A stretch of 64,000 nt of DNA from Sporodiniella umbellata (GCA_025677835.1 JAIXMR010000105.1:32758-96757); one strand, 5' to 3'; shown: positions 48,429 to 62,238, numbered from the stretch's first letter. Numbers and translations are program-made. Notes: a model not told the origin generated them from the sequence alone.

Positions 48429-50104
48429 TTTTATTATCAGGATTCTTTTGTATTTAATAAACAGGCTCTATATTCTCTTTTTATGTTAGCTTATCTCTCT
48501 TTTTTTTTTTCAAGAAAAAATGGAGAACAGTAAAAAGAAGTGAAAAAAAGGCAAAAGAAAGGAAAATTTATATACGGACAAACAGTATTTTCGGAGCTCA
48601 ATGAATTTTTTAGACAAGAAAGTGAAAATCATCTGAGTCACAAAACGAGATGGGCTTTAGCTTGTAGTTCTTTATATTTGAATAGTCTTCTTCGTATATG
48701 TATGTATTGGGAAAGGTAAAGTTTATTGTCATCTTGCTGTAATACAATTCCAAGTTCATGTTACGAAATTTTTTTTTTATGAAAAAGTAAGGAAAGTCCG
48801 ACAGTGATTAAAGGCAAACCTTTCCATCATTTGAATAAAAACCAAAACTAGGAGCCAATAGAGAAGATGTTTTAAACTAAACTTCTTGTATACACTAAAA
48901 GATAAGTATTGTCTATAGAGCCTATAAAAGGGTTTCTTGTGGTACAAATACCATTTACTTCTGCAAAATTCGTGTCTAGATCCCAGATCTTCTTTTTGCT
49001 CGTTGAAACGTGTTCATTCATTTATATTCCTAGCAACTCAACAACAGAAAGAAGTATTCTTTGTATATATTTATGCCTACATTCTCAGCGATAAAGCCAA
49101 TCCCGTATCTATATATACTTTCTTTTAATAGCAGTCAAAAAAAAAAAAAGCGACTTTGCTTATTAAAGACAAAATGGTTAAAATAAGCCATTTAATTTCG
49201 CTATCAAATGAAAGCCAATCCCGCAAAAACATGTAGAGTATAGGAGTTGTTTATACTTGTATAAGAGCTTGATTAGACTTATAAATTTGAATCTGCATAC
49301 AGTGTACAGGCAGAAGTTAGGAGTTTGCCCCTCATCTTTTAAAGCTTAGATCGTTAACCCAAATAAGGAGACAACGTTCAGATTTATGACAGCTGTTCAA
49401 GCTGTTAAAGCACGCAACTTTATTTTGTTACAAATCCTTGCTTTTAATTCTTAAACTAGTTTTGTATTCATTGCATGACCGAAAACAAAAAGAAGAAAAA
49501 AATAGCTACAGCTTCCAACGACTCTATTTTATTCAAAAAAGAAAAACGACGTTAAGACTACGAATTTCCCTATCAATCTTTTGTAAGTGAAACAAAATTG
49601 TGCGTCAACGTAAATAAAGCTGTCAAATTACAACTGGTAGATTATTTTATTGAGAAAATTTCGCTGCGCATTATTTTATACTGTGATGATTGTACAAGAT
49701 CGGGCATAACATAGCAACCTGATGCTTAAAAAAACAGCTCATGTGGTTGTAGGTATATACAGTCTTATCTTAACTATAAACGAGACAGAAATCTATAAAT
49801 TGATTTTGTGTTTGTATGTACAGCTTGACCTCGTGTATTTCTCAAGTTAAGAAATACACTACGGATTTTCACGACGTTGAATTGATTACAGACTTTTTTT
49901 TTCTCACATCTTTGTTTTTTTTCTCACTGCGACCGCCATGACACGATCTCTCCCTCAGTTGACAACTACTAAATGTACCAGACAAAGCAAAGATCGCTTG
50001 TGATTGGCAGTTATTAATCTCCGAAAACAGCTGCGTTGTGATCATTTCTTCATCATTTTTTCCGTTTGTTTTCCTTTTCTCTTTGTATATTTTGAACAGG
50101 GACA
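48429..50104. other. 1.7-kb intergenic region, no supported gene
   Basis: A divergent promoter region between the HDAC (minus) and the ABC transporter (plus). AT-rich; the frames present are short and low-complexity. The HDAC 5' leader probably extends beyond 48428. Confidence 0.45.
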
Positions 50105-53100
50105 ATGATAAAACAATGGCTGTTAATATTACCGCTTTTGATAGCCGTTACAAAGCCTTCTTTTCAATACAGTCATGACCTGACGCTGATACCCTCATTG
50201 AAATCTACGTTGGAAATATTTAACAGTACGGACGATTGTCCGCCGTGTTTCAATTGCATGCTTCCCGGATTCGAATGTCTTCATTTTGCAAACTGCTCAG
50301 AGTACGACGGAAAATGCAACTGCCCTGCTGGTTTTGGGGGCGATGATTGTAAACAACCTCGTAAGTTTGTATATTATATAAAGGCTAGAAAGAAAGAGAA
50401 AAGAGAGGGTGTGCAGGTCGATTCTCATATATAAACCTGCTTTTATATAGTTTGTGGTGCATTATCTGATGGAAGGAATAGAAGCCCTAGAGAAAACAAT
50501 ACGTGTGATTGTCCAGACGGATGGGAAGGCATCAACTGCAATGGTAAGCGACAAACATTAGGAGGAACTATAGTTATTAACTTCTAAAACGCACCAGTTT
50601 GTAAGACCGATTCAGTATGCGATCCTCTGGTACCTACAGGACAAAATGGTACATGTTATAGAGGAGGATTAACTGTATTTGAGAATTATCAAATGTGCAA
50701 TGTAACAAGTAAGTAAATAAATATTGCATCGCTTGGAACAGTTTGTTTACACTAAACAACATAGATCGAAACATTCTTAAGCAATTGGATAAGCAGATAC
50801 CTCAGGTAACCTTCTCATGCAACAAACATCAAGAAACATGCGATTTCCAGTGTAAGTATTTATGTGCACAAAAAAAAAAAAAGCGAAAAAAAACTGATCG
50901 TTACGCGAAGTCTGGGTCGACGAAGTCGAATCGTTTTATTGCCACCTCGACACGTGTGACTTTAAACAAACGCATGAATATGAAAGAAACACCACAAAGT
51001 ATGAGTGCAAAAACATCAACTGCAGATGCATCAAAGATGAGTTTTTGTGTGGAAAAGATGGCTCAATTGACTTGACAGAAATGCTAAAAGACCAAATCGT
51101 CGGACCTGCTTCTTTCACTTGTAATGGTCCAAAATGTGCATTCTCAGAAGAGACAATGGACGAGCTGATTAGTGGTGTATTTGGTGATGAATCTATCTTT
51201 TTGGATTGTAACTCGGGAGAGTGTTTGCACTACACAATGGTACCCGGCTTCGAGAGACCTGAGCGAAGAACTAACTGGACGATGGTGACCATTGGATTGT
51301 CTGGTGTCAGCTTCTTCTTGGTCTTGATCGGCGCTCTTTTTACGTACTACTCCACAAAGCCAAACGAAAGCGGCACAATCCAAATTGCAGACGACGAAGC
51401 CGGAAAACTTATGGCAGAACATACTCCCACTAGCTTGTTGTTTGACGATATATCTTATACTGTTAACAACAAAAAAGTATTGGAAAACGTCTGCGGTTTA
51501 GTTGAACCGGGACAGGTTATGGCCATTATGGGTGCTTCTGGAGCAGGCAAAACAACACTTTTAGATATTCTTGCAAAGCGTTTAAAGTCTGGAACAGCTA
51601 GTGGATCTATCCATGTCAATGGGCAAAATATCTCCCCTGACCGATATAAGAACTTGATAGGCTATGTGGATCAAGAAGAGGTAATGATTCCCACGCTGAC
51701 TGTATATGAGACGATTCTCTACTCAGCCCTTTTACGTTTACCGCGCTCAATGAGTAAGGAGGCTAAGAAATTCCGTGTAATGGAAGTCATGCAAGAGCTG
51801 GGTATCGATGCCATTAAGGATTCAAAGATTGGTCAGCCAGGAGCACGTTCTATTAGTGGTGGCGAAAGACGTCGTGTAGCCATTGCCTGTGAGCTAGTGA
51901 CTTCTCCCTCTATTCTGTTTTTAGACGAACCTACAAGTGGGCTCGATTCCTATAATGCTTTGAATGTCATTGAATGCCTAGTGAGTCTAGCAAGAAATTA
52001 TAAACGTACGGTTATCTTTACTGTTCACCAGCCAAGATCCAACATTGTCACTTTGTTTGATCAGCTTGTTCTTCTTGCTAGAGGACGAACTGTATATTCC
52101 GGGCCTGAATCAGGTGTACAGGCTTATTTTAAACGAATTGGATACGATTGTCCTGCAGGTTTCAATATTGCAGACTATATGATTGACCTGACCATGGGCG
52201 CCGTCCGAAAAGAGCCTTCATTGCTAGGCAATACAAAATTGAATTCATCATCTAGTGAACCGCATAACGAATTTTTTGCATCACCCCAATCTCCTAAGAC
52301 ACCTGCTGCTATACAGGAAGCAGTGGAAAATCCTACTGAACAATGGGCTTCACACACACATTCCACCAACACGCCTGATATAGTAGTAGAAGATGGCCAA
52401 CATGATGGCTTACCTTCCCACCTTCGTGAATTGATCTCACATTATCAGCAAAGTCCTATCTTTGCTAATTTGAAGAGTGTTATCCAAGAAACAAATTCTT
52501 CATCTGTGCAACGAGATGGCGAAGTATCAAGTATTGATAGTATTGTTCTTTATGAGAGACCTGGACCTATTGCTCAATTTGCCATTCTGGCTGACAGAAC
52601 CTTTAAAAACTTGTACCGCAATCCTATGCTTATGTTCAGTCATTATGCAATGGCAGTTGTATTAGCGCGTAAGTCTAAAGTTTTTTTTATTATTATCATT
52701 ATTTTCTTTTTAAAAGAAAAGAAACTTTCTCTAAAGGTTTAAATAGTTGTCTGTGGTAGCTTGTTTTATCGTGTGTCTAATACGATCGCAGGTTTTCAGA
52801 ATCGAATGGGCCTGTTTTTTTTTTATGAGGCCTTGCTTGGGTTTATGTGCTTGACTTCGCTCCAAGTTTTTTCAAGTGAAAGAATACTGTTTGCACGAGA
52901 ACGGGCCAATGGTTACTACTCGCCTACTACTTACTTTTTATCGAAAGTCCTATTTGATATCATTCCACTTCGTGTCGTTCCACCACTTATGATGGCCTTG
53001 ATTTCCTACTATATGGTAGGTTTGGTAGATGGTGTAACCGAGTTTTTCAAGTTCCTATTGGTCCTTATTTTGTTCAATCTGACTGCTGCTGCTGCCTGTT

Positions 53101-53546
53101 TAATGATAGGTATTATTGTAAAGAATTTATCATTGGCAAATTTATTAGCGTGTATGGTTATGCTTTTTTCCATGCTATTTGCCGGACTTTTACTTAACAA
53201 AGGTAAGCTTTTTAAAAAAAAAGCGAGAGTTGACACAAGTTAACTCTTGTCTTATTTTTTTTTTCAATATACAGATTCTATGCCCTCTTATTTTGGCTGG
53301 TTAAAGTACCTATCTTTCTTTAACTATGCTCTTGAGGCTATGCTTGTAAACGAGCTGCTATACCTTCAGCTTGTTGAGGAGAGGTTTGGATTAAAAATCG
53401 ATGTTCCTGGAGCCACCATTTTATCTACTTTTGGTTTTAACGCTAAAAACTACTGGCTAGATGTACTCAGACTTGGATCCATGTTCTTTACGTTTATCAT
53501 AGTTGCCTATATCTGGCTTGTAGTATTCGTCAAAGAAAGAAGATAG
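50105..53546 (+). CDS. ABCG-family ATP-binding cassette transporter, Adp1-like
   Basis: Seven exons: 50105-50360, 50451-50543, 50598-50708, 50765-50851, 50911-52668, 52747-53202, 53275-53546. Phases close, giving 1,010 residues; yeast Adp1 is 1,049. A signal peptide is followed by a Cys-rich EGF-like lumenal region ([44 protein letters not shown]). A membrane segment ([19 protein letters not shown]) comes before the nucleotide-binding domain: Walker [10 protein letters not shown] at about residue 390, signature ISGGERRR at about 497, Walker [13 protein letters not shown] at about 518. A Ser/Pro-rich linker and a six-segment ABC2 membrane domain complete the half-transporter. The substrate of Adp1-type proteins is not known; an ER or vacuolar location is likely. 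It converges with the DGAT2 gene with only 43 bp between the stops. Confidence 0.93.
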
Positions 53547-53589
53547 ACTTATGTTTTCATTCTGTTATACTCTTGTTATTATTTTATTT

Positions 53590-54758
53590 TTAGTTCACAA
53601 TACAAAGTTCTTTTTTCCTGTTTTTGGCGTAAACGTCTTTGTATTTCTCGTATATGCTTTGTAATTCTTCAATATACAATGCCTGTGTTGCTAGTATTTG
53701 TTCCTCTGTAGGCTCCTGACCTTTCTCTAGTTTTGGTACGGGAATTGGTCTTCCAGTAATAGTAACAATAGGCACTCTATAGGGTGTAAACCCCATTTTG
53801 TCTATACAATTTCAGTTACACGTGGCCTTTTTTAATTTTTTCAATACATTCGTATATATAGGTTGTAACTTACAGTTGAAGATTCCTCTACCATAAAAAA
53901 GGGGGATTGTAAACCCAGTTATACCTTTTAAGGCCTTTTGAACTGCCTCTATAGTTTTCCAACCACGAAGGTTGACCTGATCGTAGATATCGTTTTCACC
54001 GAAAGAAAAGACGGGAACAAGTTTAACTTGATGGCGAATGGCCATTTTGATGAAACCCAAACGGCTCTTCAAATTCAAGTCTGCCGTTCCTGGACAAGAT
54101 TTAAGTGACTCAGTTGCACCTCCAACAAGAATAACCAAAATCCTTCCCGGTCCAGAAGACAAAATACTATCGCAGGAACGACGCGAGACTGAGACAATAC
54201 CCGTTGCTAAGATTATATCACGAAAAAAAGGGATTTTGAAATTCAAGTTGAGTGTGGTTGTTGAAAATTTGAAGCCTGAAAAGATCTTGGATACATTTGT
54301 ACTTTCTGTTGCAAAGTTGAGTATGGCACCAACGCCTATAATTCCGTGTGGATGGTATCCAAATATATAGTTTTCAGAAGGGTCTAGATCAACTTCCTGT
54401 TTTGTTGTGAAACCATTTAACTCTATTATCCAAAAGCAAAATTTACCTTAATGAGTTTGAGAGGGAAATAACTGCCAACGTATTTCCAATAGTACAAATC
54501 TCGGATCCAAAACCAGTATCGACCGCCGTTTTCTGGAGTTTTATCAATGAGGATGTAGGCCACGTACATCAGGCTGAAAGGTAACATAAATGTATAGGAC
54601 AGAGATATTGCAAAAACCAAACAGCATATTATCAACATAAAAAGAAAACTGACCACACAAAAGGTTTGGAATTTATTTTCCCAAGTATTATCAAACCTCT
54701 GCGGTGGTTCATTTTTAGCTATGTGTTCCGAGTTATTGAGCACTGTCCTACTGTGCAT
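53590..54758 (-). CDS. Diacylglycerol O-acyltransferase 2 (DGAT2 family)
   Basis: Three exons, 54758-54447, 54396-53874 and 53801-53590, give 348 residues. The last intron removes an in-frame TGA and joins GRGIFN to YKMGFTPYR, which restores the family's GRG-F-NY motif. An N-terminal hydrophobic hairpin (FCVVSFLFMLIICCLVFAI ... FMLPFSLMYVAYIL) anchors it in the ER. The catalytic YHPHG is at about residues 118-122, followed by PFFRDIILATGIVSVSR, the LVGGATESL stretch and RLGFIKMAIRHQVKLVPVFSFGEND. DGAT2 makes triacylglycerol from diacylglycerol and acyl-CoA; monoacylglycerol or wax-ester acyltransferase activity is possible within the family. Confidence 0.93.
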
Positions 54759-56873
54759 ATTTGTGTAAAGACAGAAAGTAACAATTAGAGAGAAGAAAGC
54801 TCTGATATTAATGAACGGCTTTTAAAGCATTTTTCCGAAAAAAAAAAAAACAAATCTACAAAGGTGCTCATTTAGAAAACTCGTATTCAGTGACCATTTA
54901 AGTTTTGCAGTACAATGTAACAATGTAACTATTTAGAATATTTATTGAGAGAAAAATCCTAAAAAGATCAAAAGCAACTTTGTTTCAATTGTCCTATCCC
55001 TTTATCTTTACAAAACAGTCTATATCTGCAGCGAGCTCACTATTTTTGAAAATTCAACTGTGTGGTTCCTTAGGTCTCAGTGTACGTTATCTTAAAGGTA
55101 CTGAAAAAACAATGATGATATTTTTTAAGTTGTTCGTATTGTATCTTTATTTCATCGTTTTTTACAGCTTTGTTTTCACAAAAAAATGCATCTCATGACA
55201 CCAAAAGCTTGATTCGGTCGGCACCTATTTTGGCTAGTATCAAAATATAGGCCATAGAGTCTTTTTCATTAAAAAAAGGCACAAGTCTTCTAAAAAAAAG
55301 CCATATTTTATTATTAAAAAGTCTATGGTATGCTATCAAGTTTAGCGCCATCATTGACTAATCGGTTACTTTTTTTTTTTTGATAAACCGGTTCTTTGAT
55401 CACAAGAACTTTATATTATCTAGAATGCAACGAATCTTTAAGAGCAAATTTAATTTACTTTAGGTTTTATATACTGAGTATTTGAGTGTCCTAGATCCAG
55501 TAAAAATTCAAATGATCAGTACTTTATATTTCGCACTGTAAATGCTTTTAATGAGCCGAAACGGTCACCTAACATGCAACATCTGATGTACAACATGACT
55601 ACCAAAACAGGATAGTATAGTTTACAGTGTGTAATCAGACTGAAAATAGTGTTAATACTATATCTTCAGAGCTTCCTCTCTTTACTATTGCTTTTAGTTG
55701 AGAGAAAACACACACTAGTCACTGCTCTTCTAGAAAGATAGTTTTTTTATATTACCAAACTACTCTTTAGTCTTAACTATCTATCCTGAAAGCCGCAAAA
55801 AGAAAAAGAAGACTTTAAAAAAGAGAAGGGTGCAATCATTTTCAAGTGACTCAAAAACCAATGTGTCAGAGCGTGTCATAAGATGAAAGAAAAAACCTTT
55901 TATTCAGTGGCTACTTGGGTATTTAATAGCACAAACAACGGTCTTTTCAAAGCTTTTGATGAAACATTTTCGGAGGTACGAACTTGTTTTGGTCATTTGG
56001 ATGTTCTATTGACTTCATAGCGACTTCACAAATGCTGTGAAAAATACAGCGTGATGCCACATTACTATAAGAAGATTCTAAAAAAATTAATGACAGGTTC
56101 TATTTTGATATACATCTATCTATCTATCTATCTATATATATATATATCTCCACATCAATCTGTGTTTGGACCGATTTTATGTTTGGTTTAATACGATTGC
56201 ATTTCAAGTTTTACAAAACAATGCAGTTGCAAAAAAGTTGTTGGTCCTTTGACTTTAAGCAGGGTTGTATATAACTTTAGTGGCTATTGAGGTACTATGT
56301 CAGACAAAGTGGTTGCATAAAAAGCTAAGCTCATAAAAGGAGAGAAATTGAAAGCCAAATACCTTTTTCTAGCTAAATTTTGAGAAGTTACTCTAAATAT
56401 AAGCAGCAAGAAGAAGCCTGTGACTATTATCACAATTAGGAAACGTAGAGACAGCCAAAAACAGCTATTCAAACTCCACTCTATAGCTTTTCCTCAGATA
56501 AATCGAACGCTTACTTCTGTCTATGGAAACTGTAGTTGGGTTTTTACATAAGCCGCCATGACAATTGAGTTGACATCGAATTAAGTTTAAATCTAAATGC
56601 TTTTATCAATAAATGTTCTAAAGACCAAGCCTCTACCTGTTTGGTTTTTTGAAGACTACTGAGAACATGGTAGCTAATGAAGGTATATCAAAACTGCGAA
56701 TTGGTCCAACTAAAACCCGCTGTTTTAATAAACCATTTCCCGCAACTCCTACCTTTTGTCGTTCATCTTACTAAATATATCAATGAATAAAAATGAGTCA
56801 CTTCTTTACTATTAACAAGCTACCATTCATACTTTTCTTTTTTCTTTTGAAAAAGTTTGTCTAAATAACAAAA
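54759..56873. other. 2.1-kb intergenic region with CTAT and TA tracts
   Basis: A divergent promoter region between DGAT2 (minus) and HIS5 (plus). A (CTAT)n run followed by (TA)n lies at roughly 56114-56148. Open frames are under 75 residues; the longest (54980-55198 plus, 56284-56472 minus) are hydrophobic by base composition and show no family pattern. Confidence 0.45.
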
Positions 56874-57327
56874 ATGCCTTTCAACCTTGAAAAAATTATT
56901 CGACCCAACATTTTAGCTTTAAAGCCCTATCGCTGTGCGCGGGACGATTACAGCAAAGGTGTGCTTTTAGATGCCAACGAAAATGCATATGGCCCTGCTT
57001 TGACTACAAAACATATGTCTAATTTAAACCGATACCCAGACCCTCATCAAATCCAAATTAAAGAACGTCTTGTGAATTTTCGTCAACTTACTTCAGTACG
57101 CAATTTATTTTTGGGTGTAGGTTCAGACGAAGTGATCGACTTGCTGATTCGTGTTGCATGTGTACCTTCTCATGACAAGATCTTGATTACACCACCTACT
57201 TACGGCATGTATTCTGTGTGTGCTCAAATTAACGATGTGACGGTCGTTAAATCAAATTTGATAGTAAACAACGGCGCTTATCAGTTGGATATTGAAAACG
57301 TAAATATATATATATATATAGAGACTA

Positions 57328-57366
<39 letters not shown>

Positions 57367-58092
57367 ACTCATAAAGTATGTTAGGTTTTGCTAAAACTAA
57401 AAGAAAACCCAGAAGTGAAAATCGTATTTTTATGTTCACCTGGTAACCCCACTGGTACATGCCTTTCTCATAAAAGTATTCGTGAGGTTTTGGAGTCAGG
57501 ATATGAAGGAATTGTGGTGGTCGACGAAGCCTATGTAGATTTTGTAGATAAGGAAGAAGGTTCGGTGGCTACATGGGTAGATACTTATCCTAATTTGGTG
57601 GTGATGCAAACCTTGAGCAAAAGCTTTGGTTTGGCAGGAATCCGATTAGGCATTGCCATCGGCCACCCTGACTTGATTCAAATCCTAAACAACACTAAAG
57701 CACCCTATAACATTAGCTCTCCTAGCGCTTTGATTGCAAAAGAAGCGCTATCTGAACAAGGCATTCAAACCATGTACACCTACCGAGAGCGTTTGATTTC
57801 CCAACGAGGTGTACTTGTTGAAAATCTTTTGGCTTTGAACGGAACAGGGCGCGTTTTAGGTGGTAATGATGCCAATTTTGTTTTGGTTGAAATCTTATCT
57901 AAAGAAGGGATCCCTTCCAATGATCGTGCGGTAAAGGTCTATACTAAAATGGCCGAGTTTTTGGGTGTCGTTGTTCGTTTCAGAGGTACAGAACACGGTT
58001 GTGAAGGATGCCTTAGAATTACTGTGGGTACAGAAGAAGAAAATGTAAAAGCAATCCACATGCTTGAAAAAGCTTTAAAAGAGATTGCTTGA
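56874..58092 (+). CDS. HIS5: Histidinol-phosphate aminotransferase
   Basis: Two exons, 56874-57299 and 57385-58092, give 377 residues. The intron has (TA)n and a 30-nt T run and ends GTTAG. Fold-type I aminotransferase features are in order: LDANENAYGPA near the N-terminus, LFLGVGSDEVIDLLIR, PTYGMYSV, FLCSPGNPTGT, VVVDEAYVDF and the pyridoxal-phosphate lysine in LSKSFGLAGIRLG (about Lys220); FRGTEHGCEGCLRITVG closes the small domain. The enzyme converts imidazole acetol phosphate to histidinol phosphate, using glutamate, in cytosolic histidine synthesis. The ATG is in ACAAAAATGCC context, a good fungal start. Confidence 0.95.
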
Positions 58093-58966
58093 AAGAATTT
58101 AGAATAAAAACAAGTTGCTACCATCTTTTCGTTTTCCTTTTGTTTTGTTTTCTCTTTTGTAAATCAAAATCTTGTAATTAGTACAAGAGTCGGCACGCGT
58201 TTTCATAGCTGTACTCTCCCAAATAAAAGGCGTCTTTGTTAAAAACATTTCTTTTTTGGTAACCGGAAGCTTTAGATGTACTTTATAAAAATGCCAAGTC
58301 AAATGATACCCTTTACCTAAACAATATTGCTGATAACTATAGAAAAGCTTGTAAAAATTGTCTTTTTGTCATACTTTATCTTTGTCTACAACTTCCATTT
58401 CTTCTGTCGCCATAGAACTCCTCTCGGCAAATGTTGAGGCGGAACTCCATAGTTAGTATGCATATTTGTAGGTATGTGTACTTTTACAATCAGAACTGAC
58501 GCTTCTTTCTAGTCTGGGCTAAATCCAATTGAATAAATACAATGACAAACAAGTTGGCTAAAGGTGATAGATGTCAGCGATCACGAAAGCATGACGTTTT
58601 TAAACGTATATAAAGCCCGTGATAACACAACCAAGTTTGCTTAACTTTAAACTTTGAATAGGCTATCGAATATGCTGAGTTTTTAGATTGGTCACCAAAT
58701 CCCTTCAGCTCTTGTTTATCTCAAAACTAGAGTCTTTCTTTGTCTATGTCGCAAGAATGCTTTGGTTTCATACCAACACACGCTTTATAAGTTAAATCAG
58801 ATTTGTTATAAAGCAGCCGATGAACTAAACAAGTCTTGCTATAACATTCCATTTTTCAATGGATGTCATACAAGAGTCATCCATACTAAATCAGTCGGGG
58901 TTCTCTTTAATATACCCAACAGAAAAAAAAATAACAATTCTTTTTTTTCAACTGAACAAAACCATT
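58093..58966. other. Intergenic, HIS5 3' region and next promoter
   Basis: About 870 bp. AATAAA-like and T-rich signals follow the HIS5 stop. No gene is supported. Confidence 0.45.
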
Positions 58967-60393
58967 ATGCGATCTCTCATTCCCGACATTAAGAAAGCTT
59001 GCTTACTCATTCCTCCTCTTAATAAGAATATGCATAAAGGACAAGCAGGTAGCTATAAAACAAGTGTTGGCTCTCTTGCTTTCTCTCCCCCTCCAAAAAA
59101 AAAAAAAAGCATAACTTTTCATTAATAATTATTTGCATAACAAATAGGAAGAATTGGTGTTATCGGCGGTTCAGAAGAGTAAATGACAAGATAAACAAAA
59201 GAAAAAAAAAAAAAAAAGACTTGGACTAAAGTTACCCTTTTTTGTAAAAAAAAAAAAAAAAAAAAAGCTATACAGGAGCGCCTTATTTTAGTGCTATGGC
59301 TGCATTAAAGCTTGTAAATACACAACAGTAACCAAAAAAAAAAAAAAAAAAAACTTGTTAAAAAACTTGTTAAAAAACTTGTTAAAAAAAAAAAGGGAGC
59401 CGACCTTTGTCATGTGTTTTGCGAGCCTGGAGCAGGCACTGTTATTAAAGTAAGCATAAAAAAAAAGAGAGAGATTGTTTTTTTAACTGTATAAGTAGTC
59501 TTATTCACCCGGTAAGAGCTGAGAGTAGAGACAAGAAAGTAATCGAACGGACTGTTTTTAGACTTGATTGTCCATCCTTATATGAGAACGTTAGAAAAAG
59601 TAGATTCAGAAAAAGTGGGTTTAGAAGATATTGTGAGTAGAGTATCAAGCGTATTTTCGAGATTGCATGTTCTTGTTGTGGGTCCAGGTCTTTCGAGAGA
59701 TAGACTGATGTTGGGAGCAGCCAAGGAACTGATCTACAAAGCAAGAGAAAAAGAGATGGCGATTGTGATCGATGCAGATGGACTTTATCTTGTTCAGAAG
59801 CATCCAGAAGTCATCCAAGGTTATAAAAAGGCAGTGTTGACACCCAATCTTGTAGAATTCAAACGGTTGTGCGAGACAATGGTAAGTGTATATATATGTG
59901 TGTGTGTAAAGGAAAGAGACTGAGATATGTATTTAGAACATTCATCCCAAATCCCACCCCGAAGAAGAGTTGGCACAACAGTTGAGTCAAGCTTTAGGAG
60001 GAGTGACGATTGTTCAAAAGGGGGCCAAAGATTTGATTGCCAACGCGGATTCTGTTTGGCAATCACAAAGCGAAGGAGGTCTGAAACGTATGGGAGGCCA
60101 AGGCGATATTCTTTCGGGTAGCATTGCCACTTTCTTGGCCTGGGGGAAGGCTTATGAAGAAAACGTGTGGGAGTAAGTCTATGCTCTGTAGAATCTATGT
60201 ATAACAACCTTTTCTTAGGCATGAAGGCGACGTTTGTTCCAAAGATATAGCCATGTATGCTGCTTGGTTAGGATGCGAAATATCTCGAAAAAGTTCTAAA
60301 TTAGCTTATGAAAAGTACGGAAGGTCTGTTTTAACCAGTCAGGTGTTGGAAGAGATTGGCAGCAGCTATGATAGTATAGTTAAAGAACAGTGA
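58967..60393 (+). CDS. ATP-dependent (S)-NAD(P)H-hydrate dehydratase
   Basis: Eight exons: 58967-59048, 59148-59178, 59268-59313, 59396-59449, 59499-59511, 59562-59881, 59937-60172, 60219-60393. Phases close, giving 318 residues. The five small 5' exons (82, 31, 46, 54 and 13 nt) together restore the family N-terminus: HKGQAGRIGVIGGSE, YTGAPYFSAMAALKLGADL, HVFCEPGAGTVIK and SYSPDLIVHPYM. The ribokinase-like fold shows VLVVGPGLSRD, IVIDADGL, LTPNLVEFKRL, VQKGAKD and the catalytic/ATP loop GGQGDILSG. The enzyme repairs hydrated NADH and NADPH and works with an NAXE epimerase that is not in the window. Several acceptor sites are preceded by A-runs instead of pyrimidines. Location (cytosol or mitochondrion) is undecided; there is no clear leader. 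Confidence 0.92.
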
Positions 60394-60543
60394 TAGAAAA
60401 ATGTAAAAATATTCTTTTCCCCACATCATCTGTGTTGAAATATTTTTTTTTTTTTTTTTGGAAAGCCTTTGTGATACCAAAATGTCATTTTATTAATGTG
60501 ACACCTGTCATTTACTCTGTAAACAAAGAAAGTTTAAGCTATC

Positions 60544-60575
<32 letters not shown>

Positions 60576-61099
60576 GAGGAAAGAAGAAAAGGCTGCTGTT
60601 TTAGAGATACAAATAAGGGGGACTAACAGAGAGAGAGAAAAAAAAAAAAAAAGTCCCTCTGATTCCCCTAATCAAATGAAAATTCCTATTTTTGTGGCAT
60701 TTGATATTTTCACATGGACTGGTGAAACAGTGGGTATAAACGCCAACTTTTTTTTTTTTTTATAAAAGCCTTACAAAGCTTCATAAACCTTGACCCCAAA
60801 GCAATAGGCATGACCATAGTATTGGTATTTGTAAAGACACGTTTTTGATCTAACAACACCTAAGAAAACGCTTTAGCTGTCGATGGTGTATAAAAAGTTT
60901 CTTTTTGTGACCCTATTTCTATTTAGAAAAAGCGATTATGGAGTTAAAGAAGTATGCGGACGATTATACCAACCATGATCTTTTAAATTTTTTTTTTTTT
61001 TTTTAAACGTCAGCAAGAAAATAAATAATCTCTGTCAGCAACAAAATTTTTTGTTTTTTTTTTGTTTTTTTTTCTTACCAACCTCCTCCCCACTCTTAG
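60394..61099. other. Intergenic with long A/T homopolymers
   Basis: About 700 bp with several A or T runs of 15-30 nt (for example near 60543-60571 and 60985-61005). No gene is supported. The last 100 bp is T-rich and leads into the ATG at 61100. Confidence 0.5.
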
Positions 61100-61697
61100 A
61101 TGAAGACTTTTAGCCGTGAAGAAGTGAAGAAGCATAGTTCAGAAGATGACATGTGGATTATTATTGACAGTTTTGTTTATGACATGAGTGAGTTTATTGA
61201 TATCCATCCAGGCGGTGTAGCACCGATTCTTGATTATGCAGGAAAAGATGCTACGGATGCATTCTATGGTCTTCATCGTCAAGAGGTCTTGATAAAGTAT
61301 GAGCGTTACAAGATTGGATCTATCGAAAACGAAACAGCCCAGATCGAAATGAACGCGATAGGTGATATTTCTAAAGTACCGTATGCTGAATCGAGTGCCT
61401 GGATGGGTTTCAAGTCACCTTATTTCAAGTAACACGAAAAGCTATCTGTCGATGGTTTACTTACCCTTTGAATAGAGAATCCCATTTCAAATACCGTGCT
61501 GCGCTTCGAAAGATCACTGACAGTTTGGCTGAAGAAGCGCGTGCATTGGATGTGAGTGGACAGAAACCGACCGAGGCCTTTATGAAAAAGTTGGGTGAAC
61601 ACCACATTATTGCGGCTCATATCGGCCCTGGACCTTGGCTTCATGGTTTAGTATTCCCAGGTGGCTTACGAGGGGAAGAATTTGATTATTTTCATGA

Positions 61698-61732
<35 letters not shown>

Positions 61733-62207
61733 GGGGCTAATGAAAACAAGATGATTGCCCACGAAGAAATTGCACGTTGGCGAACGCGTGGATTTGATGA
61801 TGGAGCACTGAGTGGTATGTTTATCTCGTTACCGACGGTTGTCAACTTTGGTTCCAAGGCGCTTAAGGAAAAGATTGTCCATCAAGTGTTTTCGGGCGAA
61901 AAACGTATCTGTCTGGCTATTACCGAACCCTATGCAGGTTCTGATGTTGCACGTATCCGAACACGCGCTACCTTGACTCCGGACGGTCGACATTATATCG
62001 TGAACGGTGTCAAGAAATGGATCACGGGCGGGTGTTGGGCGGATTATTTCTCAGTGGCTGTTCAGACCGATCAAGGAATGTCCATGTTGTTGATCGAAAG
62101 AGGAGAAGGTGTAGAGACTCGATTGATCAAGACAACGTACTCCACAAGTGCCGGTACAGCCTATGTTACCTTTGAAAACGTAAGTGTGTTTGATGAAACA
62201 AGAACCT

Positions 62208-62238
<31 letters not shown>

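Noticed and set aside
53812..53874. DGAT2 ending early at an in-frame TGA (truncated protein)
   Set aside because: A GTAAGT donor at 53873 and an acceptor at 53802 remove the stop and restore the conserved GRG-F-NY ... PYR block, so the gene is intact.
56284..56472. Hydrophobic 62-residue minus-strand frame
   Set aside because: Hydrophobicity follows from T-rich composition; no start context, no partner exons, no family match.
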